From positions 1-32,255 of the forward strand of contig CANRCL010000002.1 in the NCBI GenBank assembly GCA_947629115.1: DNA of 32,255 nt. The letters are read 5' to 3'. The stretch comes from an uncultured Bacilli bacterium (GTDB lineage: Bacteria > Bacillota_I > Bacilli_A > RF39 > UBA660). This document shows positions 24,537 through 32,255 of the stretch, piece after piece. The first letter of the stretch is position 1. Every line of letters begins with the position of its first letter. The translations under genes and the position numbers were made by a program. Below the pieces are notes generated by a model, which had not been told where the DNA came from, did not search any database, and was given only the letters and a program-made list of their open reading frames with translations.

Positions 24537-25664
24537 ATGAAAAGAGGTTATAAACGTTTAGCAATTTTTGAATTACTAATTCTCATTATTCTTTTTATAA
24601 ATAGTTTTGTATCAAATATATTAAGTAATTATTATATGATTATATTTTTGCTTATTATAGTTGTTAGTTTTAAATTGTTCTTTGGCTTTGAAAAAGACCG
24701 CCATCGGTATACCAAAGATATTCTCTATGATTTAATAATTTTTCTAATTATCTTTTTTATCTTTTATTATTTATCAGGATTAATTTTTAGTTTTGCTAAA
24801 ACGGAAAGTTATTATAATCTTCATGATTTTATTTTTGTTTTATTACCGATAATTTTGGAAATAATCTTAAAAGAATTTTTAAGATATCAAACTTTAAATA
24901 AAGCCGAGGGCAGCAAATTCTTAATTGTTTTAACAACTATGTTATTTATTTTTTGGGATATATCCACAACATTATTTTATAACCGCCATCAAAATACTTA
25001 TGGTTTATTCATTTATTTAGCCTTAACAGTTATACCAGCCATAAGTCTTAATATAGCATCAACTTATATTAATTTAAAAGTAGGATATAAACCAATGATA
25101 GTATATCGTTTAGTAATGGAACTATATTTATATTTATTACCTATTGTTCCTAATCCCAACCAATATATAGTATCTGTTATTAGACTATTATTACCAATTA
25201 TTTTTGCTTATCAAGTATATAAATTTTTCTTAAAAGAACATGATGAAGAAGTCGAAAGAGAAAAAAAGAAAGTAAAAATAACATCATTAATTTTAACAAC
25301 TTTATTAGTGGCCTTTTTAGTATATTTCACTAGTGGGTATTTTCATTATCACGCAATAGTTATTGCCAGTGGTAGTATGACTCCAATGATTAGAAAAGGC
25401 GATGTAGTAGTTATTGAAAAAAGTGATGGTAATTTTGAAGATATCAAAGAGGGGCAAGTAATTGCTTATAAATATGATGGTATTGTTATTGTCCATCGAT
25501 TAGTAGAAAAAGTAAAAGTTGAAGATGAGTATTATTTTTATACTAAAGGGGATGCTAATGAAACAAGGGATAATTATAAAATAACGGAAGATATGGTTAT
25601 AGGTGTTGTTAATATAAAAGTTCCTTATATTGGTTTACCAACAGTTTGGTTAAATGAACTATAA
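24537..25664 (+). CDS. sipW: SipW-type (ER/archaeal-type) signal peptidase I with a polytopic N-terminal region
   Basis: A 375-aa membrane serine protease. The catalytic domain (about residues 265-375) has SGSMTP with Ser280, VIVHRLV with His320 replacing the Lys of bacterial signal peptidases, and TKGDANETRD with Asp339: the Ser-His-Asp set of SipW and Sec11. Ahead of it are about 230 residues with seven or so hydrophobic segments, making it about twice the length of Bacillus SipW (190 aa). The N-terminal part resembles no domain I know. Its natural substrates are probably the TasA-like protein encoded just upstream and the partial protein at 30945. TAGGAGG precedes the ATG. Confidence 0.88.
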   Translation: MKRGYKRLAIFELLILIILFINSFVSNILSNYYMIIFLLIIVVSFKLFFGFEKDRHRYTKDILYDLIIFLIIFFIFYYLSGLIFSFAKTESYYNLHDFIFVLLPIILEIILKEFLRYQTLNKAEGSKFLIVLTTMLFIFWDISTTLFYNRHQNTYGLFIYLALTVIPAISLNIASTYINLKVGYKPMIVYRLVMELYLYLLPIVPNPNQYIVSVIRLLLPIIFAYQVYKFFLKEHDEEVEREKKKVKITSLILTTLLVAFLVYFTSGYFHYHAIVIASGSMTPMIRKGDVVVIEKSDGNFEDIKEGQVIAYKYDGIVIVHRLVEKVKVEDEYYFYTKGDANETRDNYKITEDMVIGVVNIKVPYIGLPTVWLNEL

Positions 25665-25685
25665 AAAATAAAAAGGAGAATAAAA

Positions 25686-26786
25686 ATGAAAAGAAAGGAA
25701 AATTTGGTTAATTCATCACCACCGAAGAAAAAACTAAAACTAAAAGCCCAATATCGTTTTCATATGGGCTACAAATTAAGATTAACCTTAAGTTTTCTAG
25801 CCTTTATCATTGCCTTCTCTTTTTGTTTATTATTTGCTACCAAATCCTTTGATTATAAAGACCCTAAAGTAGTAAAGTTTAATGAAAATAATAGTATTGA
25901 TTATAAAGTAAAAGTTAAACCCAATGAATTTTATGAAACTGAATATTTAGATAATAATATGATTTACGTCGCTAGTTTAATTGATAGAGTAGATTTAAAC
26001 TTTGATTATTTATTCACTATTGATGAAAATTCTAGTTTAGATTTTGACTATCAAATTAAAGGCGATTTAATTATTGCTAATGAATCGGGAACAACTAAAT
26101 ATTATGAAAAAACTTATAATTTGACTGATGTTTCCCATCGAGAAATGAAAGATGGAAAGTCTTATAAAATAATTGAAAATACTGAAATAGATTATGATTA
26201 TTATAATAAAGTAGCCAATGATTTTAAAACTTCTTTTGGATTAGACACAACTAGTTATTTAAGAGTTTATTTAGAAGTTTTAAAAAAGAGTACAGATAAT
26301 ATTTTAAAAATTAATGATACTACAACTAGTGAAATAAAAATACCTCTATCAGAAAGAAGTATTGAAATAAAATTTGATGCTCAAGATACCGTGCAAATGA
26401 AACAAGCCATTGCTGATAAAGAAATAATTTTTAATAGTAAAATATTTATTGCTGAAGTATTATTATTTATAATTTCTAGTTTCTTTATTAGTAAAATAAT
26501 TAAATTATTAGCGCTTCTTTCTAAAAAGAAAAGTGCTTATGATAGTTTTTTAAAAAAAGTATTAAAAGAATATGACCGTTTAATTGTAGAAACAACAACG
26601 GGAATAGATTTAAATAAAAATAGTATTATTAAAATTAATAAATTTAATGAATTATTAGATGTAAGAGATAATTTAAAATTACCAATAATGTATTATAATG
26701 TTGTAAATCATCAGAAATGTTATTTCTATATAAAAAATAAAAATGACGTTTATTTAATGCAACTTAAGGCAAGCGATATGGAATAA
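25686..26786 (+). CDS. DUF5305-like membrane protein
   Basis: A 366-aa protein with a Lys-rich N-terminus, one membrane segment near residues 32-55 (LTLSFLAFIIAFSFCLLFAT), an external beta-rich region of about 200 residues (e.g. TKYYEKTYNLTDVSHREMKD, YLRVYLEVLKKSTDN, SERSIEIKF) and a second segment near 255-280 (IAEVLLFIISSFFISKIIKL) before a cytoplasmic tail. Layout and neighbourhood fit DUF5305, a family found beside SipW-type peptidases in archaea and clostridia; I rely on memory, so this is moderate. It follows sipW by 21 bases with AAAGGAG, so it is the third gene of the operon and may help assembly or export of SipW substrates. Confidence 0.55.
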   Translation: MKRKENLVNSSPPKKKLKLKAQYRFHMGYKLRLTLSFLAFIIAFSFCLLFATKSFDYKDPKVVKFNENNSIDYKVKVKPNEFYETEYLDNNMIYVASLIDRVDLNFDYLFTIDENSSLDFDYQIKGDLIIANESGTTKYYEKTYNLTDVSHREMKDGKSYKIIENTEIDYDYYNKVANDFKTSFGLDTTSYLRVYLEVLKKSTDNILKINDTTTSEIKIPLSERSIEIKFDAQDTVQMKQAIADKEIIFNSKIFIAEVLLFIISSFFISKIIKLLALLSKKKSAYDSFLKKVLKEYDRLIVETTTGIDLNKNSIIKINKFNELLDVRDNLKLPIMYYNVVNHQKCYFYIKNKNDVYLMQLKASDME

Positions 26787-26933
26787 TTATGGAAAAATTA
26801 AAAAATAGATATCAAAAATTTAAAATTTCTAGTAATAGAAATTGTTTTGCATGGTTTAAATACAAATAATGAAAAAATTTTTAATAAACCTTATTAAATT
26901 GTTAAATAAAATAAGCATATATTTTACTATGAT

Positions 26934-26961
26934 TTGCATAATTATTTTAAAGTGGTACAAT
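26934..26961 (+). promoter_or_regulatory. Promoter of the MMPL transporter gene
   Basis: TTGCAT (26934-26939), a 16-base spacer, then TACAAT (26956-26961) preceded by TGG, an extended -10. It overlaps the longest upstream reading frame, showing that the true start is downstream. Confidence 0.6.
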
Positions 26962-26996
26962 ATTATGTGTTCGTAGAGAAAAGGATGATTATATAT

Positions 26997-29900
26997 ATGC
27001 GTAAAGTTGCTGATTTTATTGTTGAAAAAAGATATTTTATTTTAGGGTTATTCTTAATCTTAACTATAATATCTTTTAATTTGTCTAAAAAAGTTGTGGT
27101 TAATCACGATATTTCTTCTTATCTTCCTGATAGTTCCGAAACTAAAATTGGTAATCAAATTATGGAAGAGGAATTTGCGGCGATTGAGACTAGTGATTTA
27201 GCCATTATGGTTAAAGATTTAGAGGAAGTAGATAAAGATAAAGCCTTAAAATATTTAGAAGATATTAAAGGAGTTAGTGAAGTAGAAGAAGAAGTAAAAG
27301 ATGAATATACTTTATATACTTTAACTGTTTCGGATATAGAAACTTCTCAGTTAGCCAAAGATGTTTATGAAAATGCAACGCAATATTTTTCTAATTATGA
27401 AGTTGAAACTTCTGGTAGTATATCTAGTGAAAATAAAGAAATATTACCTATTTGGATTGTTTGTTTAGCGGTATTTTGTGCCTTAATTATTTTAATAATA
27501 ATGTGTGAATCTTATACTGAACCTTTCTTATTTTTAATAACTATTTTAATTGCGGTCGTTTTAAATAAAGGAACTAATATTATTTTTAAAGATATCTCGG
27601 CTATAACTAGTTCTATTACGGCTATCTTACAAATGGCCTTATCAATGGATTATTCTATAATGCTAATGAATCGTTATGAACAAGAAAGAAAACAAGAAAA
27701 AGATAAAGTAAAAGCCATGAAAAAAGCCTTGCATAATGCTTTTACAGCCATTTCTAGTAGTTCTATTACTACCATTGTGGGTCTTTTAGCCTTAGTCTTT
27801 ATGAGTTTTAAAATTGGTGCTGATTTAGGTTTTGTTTTAGCCAAAGGTGTTTTCTTTAGTTTAGTAAGCATTTTCTTCTGCTTACCAGCCTTGATATTAA
27901 TATTTGATAAATTAATTAGAAAAACTAAAAAGAAAAGTCCAACTTTTAATTTAAAATTTTTAGGCCATTATGCTTACCATATGCGTTATGTTGGTATATT
28001 TGTCTTTATCGCTGTATTTATCGGTAGTTTTCTTTTAAAAAATCGTTTAACTATTGATTACACCGATACTAAAACTGATCCCATTGACAGTGTCTTTATA
28101 ACCGAAAATGAAATGGCTATTATTTACCCAAATGATAATGAAGAAGTAATGAGTAAATATTGTGAAAAATTAGATACTAAAATTGATAAAGTCTTGTGTT
28201 ATAGTAATACGATTAATGAAGAATTAACTTATGATGAATTTAAAGATAAATTAACTAGTTTAAATGTTTCTGTTTCACTAGATGATGAACTATTAAAAGT
28301 TATCTATTATAATAAATATCATCAAGATGATGTTAAATTAACTTTAAATAACTTAATTAGTTTTACTAATAATAATATTTTAAATAATAATTTATTTAAA
28401 AAAATGCTTCCTCAAGGTTTAAATGATAATTTAGATACTTTAAATTATTTTGCTAATAAAACTGAAATTAATAAAAAAAGAACCAAAGATAATTTAGCCA
28501 ATATTTTAGAACTTAAAAGTAATGATATAGATAAATTAATAATATATTATAATTCTTTAAATACTACTACTAAATTATCTTTAAGTGAATTAGTTAATTT
28601 TATTAATAATAATATCTTAACTAATTCACTATATAGTACCTATATTACTCCAGATTTAAAAAATAATATTATCACTATTAGTAAATATTTAAATAAAGAT
28701 TTAATAAATACTAGTTTAAATTATGAAAATATGGCTAATGTTTTAAATATTGATAGTAAAGATTTACTTAAATTATATAATTATTATTTATTAAATAATA
28801 AAGTAGATACTAAATTAACTTTAAATGAATTAATAACTTTTATTGAAAGTGATATTTTAACTAATGAAGAATATCAAAATTTAATAGATACTAATACTTT
28901 AAATAGTTTAAATATTTTAAAAACATTTACTAATTTAGATATTATAAATAAACAAACGACTAGTGCAAATTTAAGTAAATTATTAAATATTCCCGATAAT
29001 GTTATTAATGGTTTAATGTTAAGTTTAAACAAAACTACTTTTAGTCCTTATGAACTTATTAATACTATATTAAATTCTGATATTAAGAATATGTTAGATG
29101 AAGATACTTTAAATAATTTAACTAAACTTAATTTTATAATGACTAGTACGATTAATAAGAGTAGTTTTACTTATGAAGATGTTAGTAATTATTTAGGAAT
29201 AAATACTACTTTAACTAAAACAATATATAGTTTATATAGTAGTAAAACTACTAGCATAAAACCTTTAGATTTAATTAATTTTATTCTAAATAATCAAAAT
29301 AATAAAGAATTAAATTTAGATAAAGAGAAAATAAATAATTTAAATTTATTAAAATTCGTAATGGAAAGTGTCATAAATGACACTAAATACAGTAGTAGTG
29401 AATTAAATAAAATTATTAATGAACCTAATATTTCTTTAGTTTATTCTCTCTATGAAATAGAAAAAGAAAATAAAGATATTAAACTATCTTTAAAAGAATT
29501 TATTAATTTTTTAAATACTAAAGTTTTAACTAATAAAGAATATGCTAGTTTATTAAGTAAAGATAAAGAAACTAAAATAACTACTTTAAATAAAATTATT
29601 AATAATACTTTAAAAAATAAAAATTATACTGAAGAAGAATTATATGACATACTAAAAGTATTTAATAATAATTTAAATCTTAAGACTTTAAATTTAGTTT
29701 ATTTATACTATGGAACAGTTAATAACTATCAAAAAGAATGGACATTTACTATTGTAGATTTTATTAATTATGTAGATTCTATATTAGATGATGAACAATT
29801 TAAAGATATTATTTCTAATGATTTAAGAAATAGTATTGAAGATGCTAAAAAAAGAGTTAAAGAAGCGAAAGAATTATTAGTAAGTGATAATTATTCAAGA

Positions 29901-30533
29901 ATAGTTATTCAAAGTAAAATACCTAAAGAAAGTAAGGAAACATTTGCTTTAATTAAAGATATTAAAAAAGATTTAAAAGACACTAATCATTATTTAATTG
30001 GTTCATCGCCAATGGCATATGAATTAAGTACAACTTTTGATAATGAACTTAATTTAATTACCATTCTTACTATGTTATTTATCTTTATTGTAGTTGTCTT
30101 TACTTTTAAATCTTTAATTATTCCGATTATATTAGTATTAGTTATTCAATGTGCTGTTTATTTAACAATGGGTATTTTAGCCTTAAGTGGTGGTTCAGTT
30201 TACTTTATTTCGCTTTTAATAGTTCAAAGTATTTTAATGGGCGCTACTATTGATTATGCTATTGTCTTTACTTCATATTATTTAGAAGCCAGAAAAAAGG
30301 AAGATAAAAAGAATGCTTTAATAATGGCTTATAATAATTCATTCCATACTATTATTACTAGTGCTTCCATTTTAACTATTGTCACTTTAATAGTAGGGTG
30401 TTTTGTATCAGCCATTGCTGGTAAAATATGTATTACTTTATCAGCAGGTACAGTTGTTTCTAGTTTCTTAATTCTTTTATTACTTCCAGAACTTATTTCA
30501 TTATTTGATAGATTTATTGTTAAAAATAAATAA
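26997..30533 (+). CDS. MMPL/RND-family transporter with large extracellular repeat insert
   Basis: A 1178-aa polytopic membrane protein. ATG 26997 is chosen (MRKVADFIVEKRYFILGLF), with AAAAGGA 12 bases upstream; earlier in-frame ATGs fall on the promoter or the ribosome binding site. Two RND half-domains each carry a membrane Asp-Tyr motif, SMDYSIML (Asp218) and GATIDYAIVF (Asp1086), typical of the proton-coupled MMPL/YdfJ group. Hydrophobic segments lie near residues 12-30, 145-310, 330-350 and 1005-1170. Between the halves, residues about 440-955 form an Asn/Leu/Lys-rich helical insert with seven degenerate repeats of 72-88 residues keyed on KLTLNELINFxxNxILTN. Export of lipids or surface factors is plausible; the substrate is unknown. 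Monocistronic, with its own promoter and terminator. Confidence 0.88.
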   Translation: MRKVADFIVEKRYFILGLFLILTIISFNLSKKVVVNHDISSYLPDSSETKIGNQIMEEEFAAIETSDLAIMVKDLEEVDKDKALKYLEDIKGVSEVEEEVKDEYTLYTLTVSDIETSQLAKDVYENATQYFSNYEVETSGSISSENKEILPIWIVCLAVFCALIILIIMCESYTEPFLFLITILIAVVLNKGTNIIFKDISAITSSITAILQMALSMDYSIMLMNRYEQERKQEKDKVKAMKKALHNAFTAISSSSITTIVGLLALVFMSFKIGADLGFVLAKGVFFSLVSIFFCLPALILIFDKLIRKTKKKSPTFNLKFLGHYAYHMRYVGIFVFIAVFIGSFLLKNRLTIDYTDTKTDPIDSVFITENEMAIIYPNDNEEVMSKYCEKLDTKIDKVLCYSNTINEELTYDEFKDKLTSLNVSVSLDDELLKVIYYNKYHQDDVKLTLNNLISFTNNNILNNNLFKKMLPQGLNDNLDTLNYFANKTEINKKRTKDNLANILELKSNDIDKLIIYYNSLNTTTKLSLSELVNFINNNILTNSLYSTYITPDLKNNIITISKYLNKDLINTSLNYENMANVLNIDSKDLLKLYNYYLLNNKVDTKLTLNELITFIESDILTNEEYQNLIDTNTLNSLNILKTFTNLDIINKQTTSANLSKLLNIPDNVINGLMLSLNKTTFSPYELINTILNSDIKNMLDEDTLNNLTKLNFIMTSTINKSSFTYEDVSNYLGINTTLTKTIYSLYSSKTTSIKPLDLINFILNNQNNKELNLDKEKINNLNLLKFVMESVINDTKYSSSELNKIINEPNISLVYSLYEIEKENKDIKLSLKEFINFLNTKVLTNKEYASLLSKDKETKITTLNKIINNTLKNKNYTEEELYDILKVFNNNLNLKTLNLVYLYYGTVNNYQKEWTFTIVDFINYVDSILDDEQFKDIISNDLRNSIEDAKKRVKEAKELLVSDNYSRIVIQSKIPKESKETFALIKDIKKDLKDTNHYLIGSSPMAYELSTTFDNELNLITILTMLFIFIVVVFTFKSLIIPIILVLVIQCAVYLTMGILALSGGSVYFISLLIVQSILMGATIDYAIVFTSYYLEARKKEDKKNALIMAYNNSFHTIITSASILTIVTLIVGCFVSAIAGKICITLSAGTVVSSFLILLLLPELISLFDRFIVKNK

Positions 30534-30557
30534 TAATTGTTAAACTTATTTAGAATT

Positions 30558-30594
30558 AGAAAGATATGATATTGATGTCAGTCTTTCTTTTTTT
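30558..30594 (+). terminator. Terminator of the MMPL gene
   Basis: AGAAAGAT (30558-30565) pairs with GTCTTTCT (30581-30588) with one G-U pair and a 15-base loop, followed by T to 30594. Confidence 0.7.
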
Positions 30595-30637
30595 GTGTAA
30601 AAATGTGTCAAATAGCAAAGAAAATAAATAAAAACGG

Positions 30638-30666
30638 TTTGCTTTTCAAGTAGGGTAATTTATAAT
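30638..30666 (+). promoter_or_regulatory. Promoter of the 55-aa gene, with a short G run
   Basis: TTTGCT (30638-30643), 17 bases, TATAAT (30661-30666). The spacer carries GGGTAATT directly before the -10, resembling the GGGTAATAT and GGGTAGAT that end the two G8 spacers, but with three G only. Confidence 0.5.
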
Positions 30667-30686
30667 TAAAATTGGAAAGGTATATA

Positions 30687-30854
30687 ATGTCAAACAAATG
30701 TAAAAAAGATAAAACAAATATATCTTGTTTGTTTGGACATAAAAAAAGAAAAAATTATGGAAACTATTTGAATGAAAATTATAATGAGCGGATTGTGAAT
30801 TCAAATTTCAATATAAATGATAACAACTTTAAGAATATAAATAGTTTACCATAA
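30687..30854 (+). CDS. Small basic protein of unknown function
   Basis: A 55-aa protein starting MSNKCKKDKTNISCLFGHKK, with GGAAAGG 7 bases upstream of the ATG; an earlier in-frame start at 30672 would lie before that site. It is Lys/Asn rich, has two Cys near the N-terminus, and has no signal peptide or membrane segment. It sits between a good promoter and a hairpin that precedes the SipW-type secreted gene, so it may be a leader or a small regulator. The well-placed promoter and ribosome binding site are the main support. Confidence 0.45.
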   Translation: MSNKCKKDKTNISCLFGHKKRKNYGNYLNENYNERIVNSNFNINDNNFKNINSLP

Positions 30855-30871
30855 TTTGAATTAATAGAGAC

Positions 30872-30914
30872 AAAGTTATCTAGGAAGAATATTTCAAACC
30901 AAAGATAACTTTTT
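30872..30914 (+). terminator. Hairpin terminator or attenuator
   Basis: AAAGTTATCT (30872-30881) pairs with AGATAACTTT (30903-30912) across a 21-base loop, followed by five T ending at 30914. It lies 30 bases before the next gene, which has no obvious promoter of its own after it, so read-through from 30638 is likely. Confidence 0.6.
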
Positions 30915-30944
30915 ACAATATTAAATAATAAATGGAGATATTTA

Positions 30945-32255
30945 ATGAAAAAAATAATTAAATTAAAAAAAAGATATAAAGATAAAAGAAATTTTATAAT
31001 AAAAATTATTCCTTTTATTTTAGTAATTATTGTATTAGTGTTATCTGTTGGTTGGTCAACATTTAGTCAAAAATTAGAAATAGATGGTATGGAAGCCACA
31101 GTAAGAGTAAAGGCTGATATAAGAATTACGGGAATTTCTGTATCTATTGATAATTTTGATAATAATAATGCTATATCAAATTGGGAAGACTATAATGTTA
31201 AAAGTATTCATACATCAGTTAATTTACCTAATGATAAATCCCAAATAAAATATAAAGTTCAAATAACTAATTTAGGTAATGCTGAAATGGGTATACTAAA
31301 TATAACTGGTCTTCCAGATTATTTAGAATATAAAATTGAGGGATATAATTTAAAAGATAAAATTTGTGTCGAAAATAATTGTAAATTGGGAATTCAAAAA
31401 GATATTTATATAATTATTAAATATAAAAATGGGGTTAAAACTACGGATAATACCAATCATACTATTAGTTTAGATTTTGATTTTAGGCCATATCACAAAA
31501 TTACCTATTCTAACTTTCTAATTGATACCAATAAATTTCCTAAAGAAATTTTAGATGGCGATAATTTAGAAATTCAATTTCCAACTGATATTGAGAAAAA
31601 AGATATTTTTGTTTCTGTTAATAGTGCTAGTACAGATTTTCAATATGATAATAATCTTTTAAAACTTAATAATGTTTCTGGAGATGTTGTTATTCAATAT
31701 AGAACTTTAAAAGACAGGATTATACAACTTGCTCAAGGCAAAAAATGTAATTATAATGGTAATGTCTATGATTTATCCACAACTGATATTGCTTGTAATG
31801 GGGCTGATGGACATGATGATATACCTAATTATTATACCTATTTATCAGGAACTAATGAATGTTTGGATTTTAATTATGTTTGGTATTCGGGTTATATGTG
31901 GAGAATAACAGAAATATTAGATGATGGATCAGTAAAAATGATTGCTGAAAATATTTTATCTGCTATAAACTTTGGTTCAAATCCTTACTTTGCAAATTCT
32001 TATATCAAACAATGGTTAAATGAAGATTTTTTAGATACTTTATATAATTATAGAAAAATATTAGTAACAGATGCTACTTGGGATATATCGCCTTGGTATA
32101 ATTGGTGTTGGGTTGCTCCACCTATTCAAACACAAGCCACAGTTGGTTTATTAAATCCTTACGAATTTAACAAGACTGCCCTTTATAGTAACGATAATTT
32201 TTTAAATCTTGGCCATAGTTGGTGGTTATCTTCCTATAGTAGTATTGATAATCCT
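30945..32255 (+). CDS. SipW-type secreted protein with DUF6273-like domain (3' end beyond window)
   Basis: 437 codons are open to the window end with no stop; the gene is cut, not broken. The ATG at 30945 has GGAGAT 5 bases upstream. The basic N-terminus leads to a hydrophobic leader (IIPFILVIIVLVLSVGWSTF) followed by SQKLEIDGMEATVRVKA, strikingly like the leader of the TasA-like protein (LSVGFAAFSKEL...VKA). A beta-rich region follows with KVQITNLGNAEMGILNITGL. From about residue 305, VWYSGYMWRITEILDDGSVK, then IKQWLNEDFL and GHSWWLSS, resembles DUF6273, a domain common in secreted proteins of gut Firmicutes. It is probably a SipW substrate displayed at the surface. Confidence 0.7.
   Translation, partial: MKKIIKLKKRYKDKRNFIIKIIPFILVIIVLVLSVGWSTFSQKLEIDGMEATVRVKADIRITGISVSIDNFDNNNAISNWEDYNVKSIHTSVNLPNDKSQIKYKVQITNLGNAEMGILNITGLPDYLEYKIEGYNLKDKICVENNCKLGIQKDIYIIIKYKNGVKTTDNTNHTISLDFDFRPYHKITYSNFLIDTNKFPKEILDGDNLEIQFPTDIEKKDIFVSVNSASTDFQYDNNLLKLNNVSGDVVIQYRTLKDRIIQLAQGKKCNYNGNVYDLSTTDIACNGADGHDDIPNYYTYLSGTNECLDFNYVWYSGYMWRITEILDDGSVKMIAENILSAINFGSNPYFANSYIKQWLNEDFLDTLYNYRKILVTDATWDISPWYNWCWVAPPIQTQATVGLLNPYEFNKTALYSNDNFLNLGHSWWLSSYSSIDNP

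Noticed and set aside
26789..26869. A 26-codon frame (MEKLKNRYQKFKISSNRNCF...) two bases after the DUF5305-like gene
   Set aside because: Too short and of ordinary Lys/Asn composition; only a weak GGAAT upstream. Chance frames of this size are common here.
30945..32255. Possible truncated or broken gene at the right edge
   Set aside because: The frame is open to the last base; it is simply cut by the window, not a pseudogene.

Overview
The window is a stretch of chromosome from a very AT-rich, low-GC Gram-positive bacterium (class Bacilli in the broad sense). It codes Arg mostly as AGA and uses strong AGGAGG-type ribosome binding sites. Gene order matches Bacillus in several places: dnaD-nth, spoIVA-hup, and dnaG-rpoD-trmK near a YqfQ/VrrA-like gene. 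Uninterrupted sigK and full-length spoIVA point to an endospore former. The sortase-type anchor, the SipW system and the many secreted proteins resemble uncultured gut Bacilli, but the lineage cannot be fixed from sequence alone.

Layout. 1-1623: a secreted FGE/C-type-lectin-like surface protein behind a promoter with a run of eight G in its spacer. 1652-2347 (-): pro-sigma-K. 2508-5063: DNA polymerase I, then a convergent metallophosphoesterase (5080-5946, -). 6059-9214: DNA repair, tRNA maturation and replication genes (mutM, cca, dnaD, nth). 9240-11330: a membrane-tethered XRE regulator and a secreted protein of foreign composition flanked by imperfect direct repeats. 11548-13502: spoIVA and HU. 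13689-17006: a large LRR plus six-module wall-anchored protein. 17035-17988 (-): a RhuM-Fic protein, followed at 18010-18442 by a decayed duplicate of its 5' end. 18438-19764: two related membrane proteins. 19836-23316: dnaG-rpoD-trmK. 23300-23602 (-): a YqfQ-like gene. 23803-26786: a TasA/camelysin-like protein, a large SipW-type signal peptidase and a DUF5305-like membrane protein, behind a second G8 promoter. 26997-30533: an MMPL/RND transporter with a seven-repeat extracellular insert. 30687-32255: a 55-aa protein and the start of another SipW-type secreted protein with a DUF6273-like domain, cut by the window end.

Most noteworthy. (1) Two separate surface-protein loci have exactly eight G between -35 and -10, a configuration typical of slipped-strand phase variation; one drives the SipW operon. 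(2) A 29-bp palindrome inside the RhuM-Fic gene is kept perfect in the decayed copy by two compensating synonymous changes, while the surrounding sequence has degenerated. (3) The final partial gene has nearly the same SipW-type leader as the TasA-like protein, so the SipW operon probably serves several dispersed substrates.

No tRNA, rRNA, CRISPR array or complete insertion sequence was recognised. All calls are by eye from motifs and remembered family features; no database search was run.
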